Source: Methylobacterium sp. 2A
GTDB taxonomy: Bacteria; Pseudomonadota; Alphaproteobacteria; Rhizobiales; Beijerinckiaceae
Reading direction: 5' to 3'
Assembly (NCBI RefSeq): GCF_009806555.1
Contig: NZ_VUOK01000058.1
Coordinates: forward strand, 238,032 to 302,031
Length of the DNA: 64,000 nt
The notes under the pieces are model-generated. The model was not told the origin of the DNA. It saw only the letters and a list, made by a program, of their open reading frames with translations, and did no database searches. The position numbers and the translations under genes are program-made. Each line of letters opens with the position of its first letter. Positions within the stretch are counted from its first letter, which is position 1. Of this stretch, positions 16,618-23,874 are shown one piece after another.

Positions 16618-17445
16618 ATGATGCTCAGGATCGGACAGACACTCTCCAGCCTCGCCCTCGGCCTCGCTCTGGCGACGACGGCGCTCCCCCCCGCGGCCTG
16701 GGCCGCGGGCGCCTCCGATACCGACCAGGAGCGGGCCGCCCGCTGGCAGGAGATCGCCAAGTCGATCTTCGGCGACCGGCAGATCGCCCCGACCGACAGC
16801 CTCGTGAAGATCGACGCGCCGGCCCGGGCGCTCGACGCCGCCCTGGTGCCGATCACCCTGACCATGCCCAATGACGGGCAGATCAAGGCGGTCTCGCTGA
16901 TCATCGACGACAACCCGGCGCCCTATGCGGCCAAGTTCGAGTTCGGCCCGGCGGCGGATCCGACCGAGCTGAAGCTGCGCGTGCGGGTCAACAACTACAC
17001 CGACATGCACGCTGTGGTGGAGACGCAGGACGGCAAGCTCTACGAGGCCAAGCAGTTCGTGAAGGCCTCCGGCGGCTGCTCGGCCCCGATGGGCATGAGC
17101 GACGAGGAGGCCATGAAGGGCATGGGCGACATGCGCATGAAGTTCGCCGAGACGGGGGCCGGCAAGCCCGTGGAGGCGACGCTGATGGTGCGTCACCCGA
17201 ACTTCTCCGGCATGCAGATGAACCAAGTGACCCGCGACTTCACGCCGGCGCGCTACATCGACAAGCTCACCGTCTCGGCGGGCGACCAGACGGTCTTCAC
17301 CCTGACGGGCGACATCTCGATCTCGTCCAATCCGGTGATCAATTTCGCGTTCAAGCCGGACGGCAAGCCGATCCAGGTGGCAGCCTCCGACAACCAGGGC
17401 GGCCATTGGCAGCACAGCTTCACCCCGCCGAGCCCGACGAACTGA
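16618..17445 (+). CDS. Quinoprotein dehydrogenase-associated SoxYZ-like carrier
   Basis: A 275-residue secreted protein fusing SoxY-like and SoxZ-like domains. The signal peptide (MLRIGQTLSSLALGLALATT...AWA) precedes a SoxY-like part ending in the cysteine arm KASGGCSAPMG. The C-terminal SoxZ-like part follows (VEATLMVRHPNFSGMQMNQ, GDISISSNPVINFAFKP). In Sox systems that cysteine carries the sulfur intermediate; here it probably carries an adduct in alcohol or aldehyde oxidation (inference). GGGAGG upstream decides the start at 16618. Second gene of the relay operon. Confidence 0.88.
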   Translation: MMLRIGQTLSSLALGLALATTALPPAAWAAGASDTDQERAARWQEIAKSIFGDRQIAPTDSLVKIDAPARALDAALVPITLTMPNDGQIKAVSLIIDDNPAPYAAKFEFGPAADPTELKLRVRVNNYTDMHAVVETQDGKLYEAKQFVKASGGCSAPMGMSDEEAMKGMGDMRMKFAETGAGKPVEATLMVRHPNFSGMQMNQVTRDFTPARYIDKLTVSAGDQTVFTLTGDISISSNPVINFAFKPDGKPIQVAASDNQGGHWQHSFTPPSPTN

Positions 17446-17448
17446 GCG

Positions 17449-18060
17449 ATGGGTCAGGGACGCATGACTCAGGCCCGCATGTTCGTGCGGATCGCGGCGG
17501 TGCTGGCGGCCCTGGGCTGCCTCGCCGCCGCCCCGGCCGACTCCCCGGTCAACGTCCCGGAGCCGGAGGGGCTCTACGCGGGGCCGCCGCACGGCTACAC
17601 GCCGTCGACCCTCAAGGGCGCGACGGTGATCGACGCCAACGCCCTCGCCAGCCTGATGGCGGGGCCGGACAAGCCGGTGCTGATCGACGTGGCGGCCCCG
17701 GACCGCAAGCCGTCGAACTTTCCGGCGGGCCGGCTCTGGCTGCCGGTCCATCCCTCGATCCCCGGGGCGGTCTGGATGCCGGAGGCCGGGGCCGAGCCCC
17801 TGGCGCCGGAGCGCGAGGCCCTGTTCTACGATCGCGTCGCCGCGCTGACCGGAGGCGACAAGGCCAGGCCCGTGGTGGTGTTCTGCCACGTCGAGTGCTG
17901 GGGCAGCTGGAACGCCGCCAAGCGGCTGGTGCGCAAGGGTTATACCGGCATCCGGTGGTTTCCCGAGGGCGTCGAGGGCTGGCAAGACAAGCATGAGACC
18001 GCGAACTTGCGCGTCGATCCGGCCTGGAAGGCTGCATCCGAGCCACAGGCGGGGCGCTGA
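17449..18060 (+). CDS. PQQ-dependent catabolism-associated CXXCW motif protein (rhodanese-like)
   Basis: A 203-residue exported protein with a rhodanese-like fold: signal peptide (FVRIAAVLAALGCLAAAPA), ATVIDANALASLMAG, then the motif VVFCHVECWGSWNAAKRLV that gives the family its name. Such proteins co-occur with PQQ alcohol dehydrogenase and SoxYZ-like genes. A redox or sulfur-transfer role on the SoxYZ-like carrier is plausible. An in-frame ATG at 17464 is an equally possible start. Third and last gene of the relay operon, 3 bases after the carrier gene. Confidence 0.85.
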   Translation: MGQGRMTQARMFVRIAAVLAALGCLAAAPADSPVNVPEPEGLYAGPPHGYTPSTLKGATVIDANALASLMAGPDKPVLIDVAAPDRKPSNFPAGRLWLPVHPSIPGAVWMPEAGAEPLAPEREALFYDRVAALTGGDKARPVVVFCHVECWGSWNAAKRLVRKGYTGIRWFPEGVEGWQDKHETANLRVDPAWKAASEPQAGR

Positions 18061-18110
18061 CCCGGCGCGTTGTGGGGTGTAAGAGAAGTGCGATGAGGCA
18101 GGGCGCGCGC

Positions 18111-18290
18111 CTCTCCCTCCCCCCTTTGCGGGGGAGGGTGGCCCCTGCGTCAGCAGGGGTCGGGAGAGGGGAGCGACGGTGCAGGAAGGATCGCTTTCCT
18201 GCATAAAGGCCGCGCTCTTTCCGGAAGCCGGGTTCCCCTCTCCCGACCCGCTTCGCGGGCCACCCTCCCCCGCAGAGGGGGGAGGGAGAG
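18111..18290. repeat. Paired inverted intergenic repeat, type 2, copy 1
   Basis: Two ~60-bp GC-rich units in head-to-head inverted orientation. The left unit (CTCCCTCCCCC...GGGAGGGTGGCC...GGTCGGGAGAGGGGAG) is roughly the reverse complement of the right unit (CCCCTCTCCCGACC...CACCCTCCCCC...GGGGGGAGGG). The spacer carries hairpin arms CAGGAAAG-like and GAAGCCGGGTT. The arrangement is BIME-like. The second copy at 32567-32759 is oppositely oriented. Located between the CXXCW gene and panB. Confidence 0.75.
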
Positions 18291-18320
18291 AAACGGCGCC
18301 GATAGAAAGGGATCGGAACC

Positions 18321-19139
18321 ATGTCGCAGGTCGTGCAGTCGCGCCGGCTCCGGGCGATCGATATCGGCAAGCGCAAGGCCGAGGGGCGCAAGATCATCGC
18401 GCTCACGGCCTATCACGCCCACACGGCCGGCATCGTCGATCCCTATTGCGACTTCATCCTCGTGGGCGATTCCCTCGGCATGGTGATGCACGGGATGGAA
18501 TCGACCATCCCGGTGACACTGGAGATGATGATCCTCCAGGCGCAGGCGGTGATCCGCGGCACGCAGAAGGCCCTCGTCGTGGTCGACATGCCGTTCGGCT
18601 CCTACGAGGCGAGCCGGGAACAGGCCTTCCTCAACGCGTCCCGGGTGCTGAAGGAGACGGGCGCGGGCGCGATCAAGATGGAGGGTGGGGCGCATTTCGC
18701 CGAGACGGTGGCGTTCCTGGTCCAGCGCGGCGTGCCGGTGATGGGCCATATCGGACTGACCCCCCAGGCGGTGAACACGATGGGCGGCTTCAAGGTTCAG
18801 GGCCGCGCCCCCGACGACGAGCGCCGCCTCTTGGACGACGCCCGCGCGATCTCCGAGGCCGGGGCCTTCGCGATTGTGCTGGAGGGCATCGTCGAGCCGG
18901 TGGCCCGGGCGATCGCGACCTCGCCGCGGGTGACGGCAGCCACGATCGGCATCGGCGCCTCCGCGGTCTGCGACGGGCAGATCCTGGTGCTGGAGGACAT
19001 GCTCGGCCTGTCCGAGCGCACGCCGAAATTCGTGCGCCAGTTCGGGAGCCTGCGCGGCCATATCGAGGATGCCGTGAAGGCCTACGCGGAGGAGGTTCGG
19101 GCCGGGCGGTTCCCGGCGGCGGATCATACCTACGGATAG
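18321..19139 (+). CDS. panB: 3-methyl-2-oxobutanoate hydroxymethyltransferase PanB
   Basis: It makes ketopantoate from alpha-ketoisovalerate and methylene-THF, the first step of pantothenate and CoA synthesis. The 272-residue TIM barrel shows ALTAYHAHTAGIVD, VGDSLGMVMHGMEST (Mg-binding Asp), IKMEGG (Lys/Glu), MGHIGLTPQ and the catalytic Glu in FAIVLEGIVE. The length is normal. Monocistronic, just downstream of a type 2 repeat. Confidence 0.95.
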   Translation: MSQVVQSRRLRAIDIGKRKAEGRKIIALTAYHAHTAGIVDPYCDFILVGDSLGMVMHGMESTIPVTLEMMILQAQAVIRGTQKALVVVDMPFGSYEASREQAFLNASRVLKETGAGAIKMEGGAHFAETVAFLVQRGVPVMGHIGLTPQAVNTMGGFKVQGRAPDDERRLLDDARAISEAGAFAIVLEGIVEPVARAIATSPRVTAATIGIGASAVCDGQILVLEDMLGLSERTPKFVRQFGSLRGHIEDAVKAYAEEVRAGRFPAADHTYG

Positions 19140-19147
19140 GCCCACCC

Positions 19148-19712
19148 TCAGCCCCGCGGCAGCAGCCGGGCCGGGTTGCCGACGACGGTCGCCCCCGCCG
19201 GGGCACGTCGCGGGTGACGACCGCGCCCGCGCCGATGATGGCGTCGTCGCCCACCGTGACGCCAGGCAGGATCAGCGCGCCGCCGCCGATCCAGACATTT
19301 GCCCCCACGGTGATCGGCCGGCCGGATTCGACGCCCGCCCGGCGCAGCTCCGGATCGCGCGGGTGGTCGGCGGTCAGGAACTGCACCCCGGGGCCAACCT
19401 GGGTGAAAGCGCCGATCGACATGGGGGCGACGTCGCGGATCACGCAGTTGAAGTTGAGGAACACCCCGTCGCCGACCGCGATGTGCGGGCCGTAATCGCA
19501 GAGGAACAGCGGTCGGATCACCGCGCCCGCGCCGACATGGCCGAGGAGCTCGCGCCGGAGAACGCGCCGCTCGTCGGGGAGGCGGCGGCCAGGGTGGCGT
19601 TGTAGCGGATCATCCAGGCGCGGGCGCGCTACGCATCGGCGGCGAGTTCCGGGTCGCCCGGCCGATAAGGCTCGCCGGACAGCATGTTTTGCTTCTCGAT
19701 CTTGGCAGTCAT
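19148..19712 (-). pseudogene. Decayed maltose O-acetyltransferase (Maa/LacA-type) gene
   Basis: The minus strand begins at 19712 behind a strong AGGAGA site and reads the Maa start (EKQNMLSGEPYRPGDPELAADA). It then hits an in-frame TAG near 19629. A frame change is then needed to recover DERRVLRRELLGHVGAGAVI and the left-handed beta-helix core RPLFLCDYGPHIAVGDGVFL. A further one-base loss in a C/G run near 19205 breaks the C-terminal end, which in the other frame reads AGATVVGNPARLLPRG then stop. Three lesions make sequencing error unlikely. The hexapeptide core and acetyl-CoA site residues are otherwise well preserved, so the decay looks recent. Confidence 0.82.
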
Positions 19713-19799
19713 GCGGGTTCTCCTGCGATGCCGGGTGGAGGGGTGCCGATCCGTGCCCACGCCGCGCCCATAACGGTGGCGTAAAGAGTTACCATTATC

Positions 19800-19824
19800 G
19801 ATGACACGGAAATTCCGTATCATC
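19800..19824. promoter_or_regulatory. 25-bp near-perfect palindrome upstream of brnT (putative TA operator)
   Basis: Arms GATGACACGGAA (19800-19811) and TTCCGTATCATC (19813-19824) around a single A are complementary at 11 of 12 positions. The palindrome ends 7 bases before the brnT start codon, the usual place for autoregulation by a toxin-antitoxin complex. Confidence 0.6.
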
Positions 19825-19831
19825 TCGCGCG

Positions 19832-20107
19832 ATGACGGCCGACCGGTTCGATCCCGCCAAGAATGCGATCAATCGTGCGAAGCACAACCTGTCCCAGGCG
19901 TTCGGCGACCGGATCTTCGAGGACGACCATCATCCGCTCATCCCCTCCATCCGGGAGATCGACGGAGAGGAACGGTTCAAGGTGGTCGGGTTGGTGGAAG
20001 AAAAACTGTTCACCGGCGTGTTCGTCTGGCGGGCGGACCAGCCACGTTTCATCGCGGTGAGAAGGAGCAACACGGGTGAAGAGCGAGCCTATCGCGCTGC
20101 CGGCTGA
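19832..20107 (+). CDS. brnT: BrnT family toxin
   Basis: A 91-residue protein matching the BrnT RNase toxin fold (RelE-like): FDPAKNAINRAKHNLSQAFGDRIFEDDH, then EERFKVVGLVEEKLFTGVFVWR and the C-terminal IAVRRSNTGEERAYR. The conserved basic and aromatic residues of the catalytic face appear intact. It is the first gene of a two-gene operon, as usual for brnTA, and overlaps the antitoxin gene by 32 bases. Confidence 0.88.
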   Translation: MTADRFDPAKNAINRAKHNLSQAFGDRIFEDDHHPLIPSIREIDGEERFKVVGLVEEKLFTGVFVWRADQPRFIAVRRSNTGEERAYRAAG

Positions 20108-20354
20108 CCCGGCCGATGCCGAGGATTTCGACGTGACGGCCGAGGCACTGGACCGCAGCCAGCGCGCCCGCCTGATCCGCAGGACGCGGACCGGGCTCGG
20201 CCTGTCGCAGTCCGAGTTCGCCAGCCGCTTCCGGGTTCCGATCGGCACGCTGCGCGACTGGGAGCAAGCGCGGACCACGGCCCCGGATTTCGCCATCGCC
20301 TACGTGCGGGTGATCGGGCAGCATCCCGATATGGTGGCGAAAGCCGTCGCCTGA
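20076..20354 (+). CDS. HTH-type antitoxin partner of BrnT
   Basis: A 92-residue protein with an acidic start (ALPADPADAEDFDVTAEALD) and a Xre-like helix-turn-helix (LIRRTRTGLGLSQSEFASRFRVPIGTLRDWEQAR). Classical BrnA is a ribbon-helix-helix protein, so this is the alternative HTH-type antitoxin. It should neutralise BrnT through its N-terminal part and repress via the HTH. The GTG start at 20076 has AAGGAG 9 bases upstream. It is convergent with the NrtR-like gene. Confidence 0.82.
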   Translation: MKSEPIALPADPADAEDFDVTAEALDRSQRARLIRRTRTGLGLSQSEFASRFRVPIGTLRDWEQARTTAPDFAIAYVRVIGQHPDMVAKAVA

Positions 20355-20391
20355 AGGGCAAGCGTCGACCGGGCGCAGCCGAGCGCCTCCA

Positions 20392-21387
20392 TCACCCCAC
20401 CCGCCGCGACGGGAGCCGCAACCCCGGGGCCGGGCGCTCCAGCAACACCTCCCGGCGGAACCGCACCAGCCGCGCCGGCCGCCCGGCGGCGCCGCTGGTG
20501 ACGCTCTCGGTCTCCTCCACCAGCCCCTGCTGCGCCACGAGACGCCGAAAATTCTGCTTGTGCAGCTGCGTGCCCGAGAGCGCCTCCACGGTGCGCTGAA
20601 GCTGGAGCAGGGTGAATTCCGGCGGCATCAGCTCGAACACCACCGGGCGGTACTTGATCTTGCCGCGCAACCGGCCGATCGCGGTCGCCAGAACCCGCCG
20701 GTGGTCGAAGGCCATCGGCACCCCGGTCGGGTCGTTCGGCAGCGCCGGGCCGGCATTGCCGCCGGCCTCCGGGATCAGCCCGGCCTCGAACAGCAACTCG
20801 TAGCGCTCCAGCACCCGCTCCTCGTTCCAGGTGCCGCCATTCATGCCGAAGGTCAGGCCCAGCCGGTCGAGGCGGCGGGTGCGGATCGCGCAATCCTCGG
20901 GCTCGGCCGCCCAGGCGGCAAGCCGCGCCTCGATCGCGTCGAGCTGGCGCGGCCGCCCCTGGCGGAAATCCTCGTAGGGCAGGTAGCGGTACCAGTTCTG
21001 CCACGCGGCCTCCGCGAGGCCGGCCGGCCGCTCCTCGCGCACCAGCGCCAGATAGGCCACCGAGAGCGAATGCACCCCGGACTGGCCGGCAGCCCCGGAG
21101 CGGTCGCGGTCGCCGAAGGTGTAGAGCTGCTCCACGTAGCCGAGGCGCTGGTGCGTCTGCCGCTCCACCCAGGCGCGCAGGCCGCGCTCCAGGGTGGCGT
21201 GCTCGGGGACGAGGGGCCCGGCCGGCAGGCCGTCGCCGCGGCCCGGGACCTGATCGGGCACGCGGATCGTCAGGGCGCGCGGTTCCCCCCTGGTCGCGGC
21301 GACGATCACCGCCACGAGGCCTACGGAGGAGCGCTCCGGCAGGGCCTGCGCCCCGCGCGCATCCGTCTGCACCGCGGCACCGTCCAT
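20392..21387 (-). CDS. nrtR: NrtR-like Nudix-related transcriptional regulator
   Basis: A 331-residue protein with an N-terminal Nudix-fold domain (SSVGLVAVIVAATRGEPRAL; LERGLRAWVERQTHQRLGYV, VEQLYTFGDRDR) and a C-terminal winged helix (KIKYRPVVFELMPPEFTLLQ, LHKQNFRRLVAQQGLVEET). The Nudix box lacks the REXXEE catalytic core, so it should sense rather than hydrolyse ADP-ribose-like ligands. NrtR proteins repress NAD metabolism genes; none is adjacent here. The start at 21387 is chosen over upstream in-frame starts because homology begins there. It is divergent from thiE with a 232-bp gap. Confidence 0.82.
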   Translation of the reverse strand: MDGAAVQTDARGAQALPERSSVGLVAVIVAATRGEPRALTIRVPDQVPGRGDGLPAGPLVPEHATLERGLRAWVERQTHQRLGYVEQLYTFGDRDRSGAAGQSGVHSLSVAYLALVREERPAGLAEAAWQNWYRYLPYEDFRQGRPRQLDAIEARLAAWAAEPEDCAIRTRRLDRLGLTFGMNGGTWNEERVLERYELLFEAGLIPEAGGNAGPALPNDPTGVPMAFDHRRVLATAIGRLRGKIKYRPVVFELMPPEFTLLQLQRTVEALSGTQLHKQNFRRLVAQQGLVEETESVTSGAAGRPARLVRFRREVLLERPAPGLRLPSRRVG

Positions 21388-21619
21388 CGCCCCTCGACCA
21401 CCTCGCCTGCGAATGTCCCTGTCAACCGCTCGTCGTCGCACACGATCCAGCGCGTACCGGCGGATCGCGTCTATAGGGGGACAGGATCGTCGCGCGTCAA
21501 CGCCGCCGTATGACGGTCGATGATCGCACGGTCGCCGAGGCAGGATCATGGACGCTTGCCAAGGCGGCGGCGGCTGACCAAACAGGGGCCATCCGAATGG
21601 CAGGGACCGAGCGACAGCG

Positions 21620-22327
21620 ATGCCAGCCAGCGCCAACGCCGCATCGACCGGGGGTCCGGCGGTCGATCTCCGGCTCTACGGCCTTCTCGATGTCGGCGTG
21701 TGCGGCGGCGACGGCGACCGGCTGGCACGGCTCGGCGCCGAGGCTGTCGCAGGGGGCTGCACCCTGCTGCAATACCGCGAGAAGGACATCCCCGATGCCC
21801 GCGCCGCCCTGGCGCGGATCCGGGCGATCCGCGAGGCGGTGGGCGGACGGGTGCCGGTCCTCGTCAACGACCGCGTCGACCTCGCCCTCGCGGCCGGGGC
21901 GGAGGGCGTGCATCTCGGGCAGAGCGACCTCCACCCGGCCGATGCCCGGCGCCTCCTGGGACCGGGCGCGATCATCGGTCTCACCGTGAAGACCACCGCG
22001 CAGGCCGACGAGTTGTACCGGCTGCCGGTGGATTACGCCTGCATCGGCGGCGTGTTCGCCACCACCAGCAAGGACAATCCCGATCCGCCGGTCGGCCTCG
22101 AAGGATTTGCCAGCATCGCCTTCCGGGCCCGGCTCGCCCGGGGCGCGGGCCTGCCGCTCGGCGCGATCGCGGGGATCGGCCTGGACAACACCGCCGCCGT
22201 GGTCGCCGCCGGGGCGGACGGGGTCGCGGTGATCACCGCCCTGTTCGGCGCGGAGCCGGTGCGCCAGCGCGCCCGCGATCTGCGCGCCCGGATCGACGCG
22301 GCCCTGGCCGAGCGGGCGGCGCGATGA
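21620..22327 (+). CDS. thiE: Thiamine phosphate synthase ThiE
   Basis: It condenses HMP-PP and thiazole phosphate to thiamine phosphate. The TIM barrel shows LLQYREKDIPDAR, VPVLVNDRVDLALAAGA, GVHLGQSDLHPADAR, IGLTVKTTAQA and CIGGVFATTSKDNPD, all family motifs. At 235 residues it is slightly long due to an N-terminal extension. The stop overlaps the thiD start (ATGA). No TPP riboswitch is visible in the upstream region. Confidence 0.94.
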   Translation: MPASANAASTGGPAVDLRLYGLLDVGVCGGDGDRLARLGAEAVAGGCTLLQYREKDIPDARAALARIRAIREAVGGRVPVLVNDRVDLALAAGAEGVHLGQSDLHPADARRLLGPGAIIGLTVKTTAQADELYRLPVDYACIGGVFATTSKDNPDPPVGLEGFASIAFRARLARGAGLPLGAIAGIGLDNTAAVVAAGADGVAVITALFGAEPVRQRARDLRARIDAALAERAAR

Positions 22328-23139
22328 GCGGCCCCACCCCGATCGCCGTGACGATCGCGGGCTCCGATTCCGGCGGGGGTGCCGGCATCCAGGCCGACCT
22401 GAAGACGTTCTCGGCGCTCGGCGTCTATGGCGCCAGCGTGATCACGGCGCTCACCGCGCAGAACACAAGGGGCGTCCAGGGCATCCACGACGTGCCGGCG
22501 GATTTCGTCGCCCGGCAGATGGACAGCGTCTTCTCCGATCTCGCGGTGACGGCGGTGAAGATCGGCATGCTGTCCCGATCCGAGGTGATCGCCGCGGTGG
22601 CGGACGGGCTGGCGCGCCATGCCGACAGAATCCCCGTCGTCCTCGACCCCGTGATGGTGGCTACCAGCGGCGACCGCCTGATCGCCGACGACGCCGTGGC
22701 GACGCTCCGGGACCGGCTGCTGGCGCGGGCCGACCTGATCACCCCCAACCTGCCGGAGGCGGCGGTGCTGCTCGGCGAGGCCGTGGCCGAGGACGCGGCG
22801 ACCGCCGCCGCCCAGGCTCGGCGTCTCGTGGCGCTCGGCGCCCGGGCGGTGCTGATCAAGGGTGGCCACGGAACGGGGCGCGAGAGCATCGACCACCTCG
22901 TCACGGCGGACGGGACGCTGCGGACCCTGGTGGCGCCGCGGATCGCCACCGCCAACACCCACGGCACCGGCTGCACCCTCTCGTCCGCCATCGCGGCGGG
23001 TCTGGCCCGCGGCCTGTCGCTGCCGGCTGCCGTGGCGGAGGCCAAGACCTATCTGACGGCGGCTCTCGGCGCCGCGGATGCGCTTGCGATCGGCTCGGGA
23101 CATGGGCCGGTCCATCATTTTCACGGCTATTGGGCGTAG
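22324..23139 (+). CDS. thiD: Bifunctional hydroxymethylpyrimidine kinase/phosphomethylpyrimidine kinase ThiD
   Basis: It phosphorylates HMP to HMP-P and HMP-PP, the co-substrate of ThiE. The 271-residue ribokinase-fold enzyme has TIAGSDSGGGAGIQADLKTF, ITALTAQNTRGVQ, VLDPVMVATSGDRL, LITPNLPEA, IKGGHG and the anion-hole motif ANTHGTGCTLSSA. Translationally coupled to thiE. Confidence 0.96.
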   Translation: MSGPTPIAVTIAGSDSGGGAGIQADLKTFSALGVYGASVITALTAQNTRGVQGIHDVPADFVARQMDSVFSDLAVTAVKIGMLSRSEVIAAVADGLARHADRIPVVLDPVMVATSGDRLIADDAVATLRDRLLARADLITPNLPEAAVLLGEAVAEDAATAAAQARRLVALGARAVLIKGGHGTGRESIDHLVTADGTLRTLVAPRIATANTHGTGCTLSSAIAAGLARGLSLPAAVAEAKTYLTAALGAADALAIGSGHGPVHHFHGYWA

Positions 23140-23240
23140 ATCGGCGCACTGAGGCGATCTCCACCGCCTTGCAACCGGGCGACGATTGCGTTTGAAGAAG
23201 CGCACGATCGTTCGGATAACGGAACGGCGCAGGCGGGCCG

Positions 23241-23873
23241 GTGACGATGCAGGATCAGGCGGAACGGCCAGACCGGGCGCGCGGGCGCGACCTGCTGACG
23301 GGGGCGCAGGCGCTCTCCGGGCAGCTCGGCAAGACCATCCAGCGGCTGCGCAAGGCCTACAACCTCTCGCTCTCGGAACTCGCCGAGCAGTCGGGCGTGG
23401 CCAAGTCGATCATCAGCCAGATCGAGCGCAACGAGACCAACCCGACGCTCGCCACCATCTGGCGGCTCTCGCAGGCGCTCGACGTGTCGATCGAGCGGGT
23501 CCTGGCGGCGGGCGACGAGGAGCCGTTCATCGAGAAGACCTCCCGGGCCGATACGCCGATCCTGGTCTCCGAGGACGGCAAGGTGCGGCTCGCCATCATC
23601 GGCTGGCTGAAGACGATCGAATGGCTGCAATGGTACGAGGTCACGGCCGATCCCGGCGGCGTCCTCGATTCGGACCCGCATCAGCGCGGCTCGGTGGAAT
23701 CGCTGTCGGTCGCCGAGGGGGCGTTCGAGGTCGAGATCGGCGGCATCGTGCAGCGGGCGCGGGCCGGCGAGACCCTGCGCTATCGCTGCGACCGCCCCCA
23801 CCTCGTGCGCTGCACCGACGGCCCGGCCCGGGCCACCATGGTGGTGATCATGAAGGCCGCCGTGATGGAGTGA
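23241..23873 (+). CDS. XRE-family regulator with C-terminal cupin sensor
   Basis: A 210-residue cytoplasmic regulator. The HTH_3 domain (RLRKAYNLSLSELAEQSGVA, then IISQIERNETNPTLATIWRL) precedes a cupin domain (EWYEV-like strand, HQRGSVESLSVAEGAFEVEI, ARAGETLRYRCDRPHLVRC). Such regulators often sense small metabolites bound in the cupin. The start may be the GTG at 23241 or the ATG two codons later. It is convergent with metA; the target genes are unknown. Confidence 0.87.
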   Translation: MTMQDQAERPDRARGRDLLTGAQALSGQLGKTIQRLRKAYNLSLSELAEQSGVAKSIISQIERNETNPTLATIWRLSQALDVSIERVLAAGDEEPFIEKTSRADTPILVSEDGKVRLAIIGWLKTIEWLQWYEVTADPGGVLDSDPHQRGSVESLSVAEGAFEVEIGGIVQRARAGETLRYRCDRPHLVRCTDGPARATMVVIMKAAVME

Positions 23874-23874
23874 G

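Noticed and set aside
21388..21619. TPP riboswitch before thiE
   Set aside because: No CUGAGA or ACCUGAUCUGG-like conserved boxes were found in the 232-bp region.
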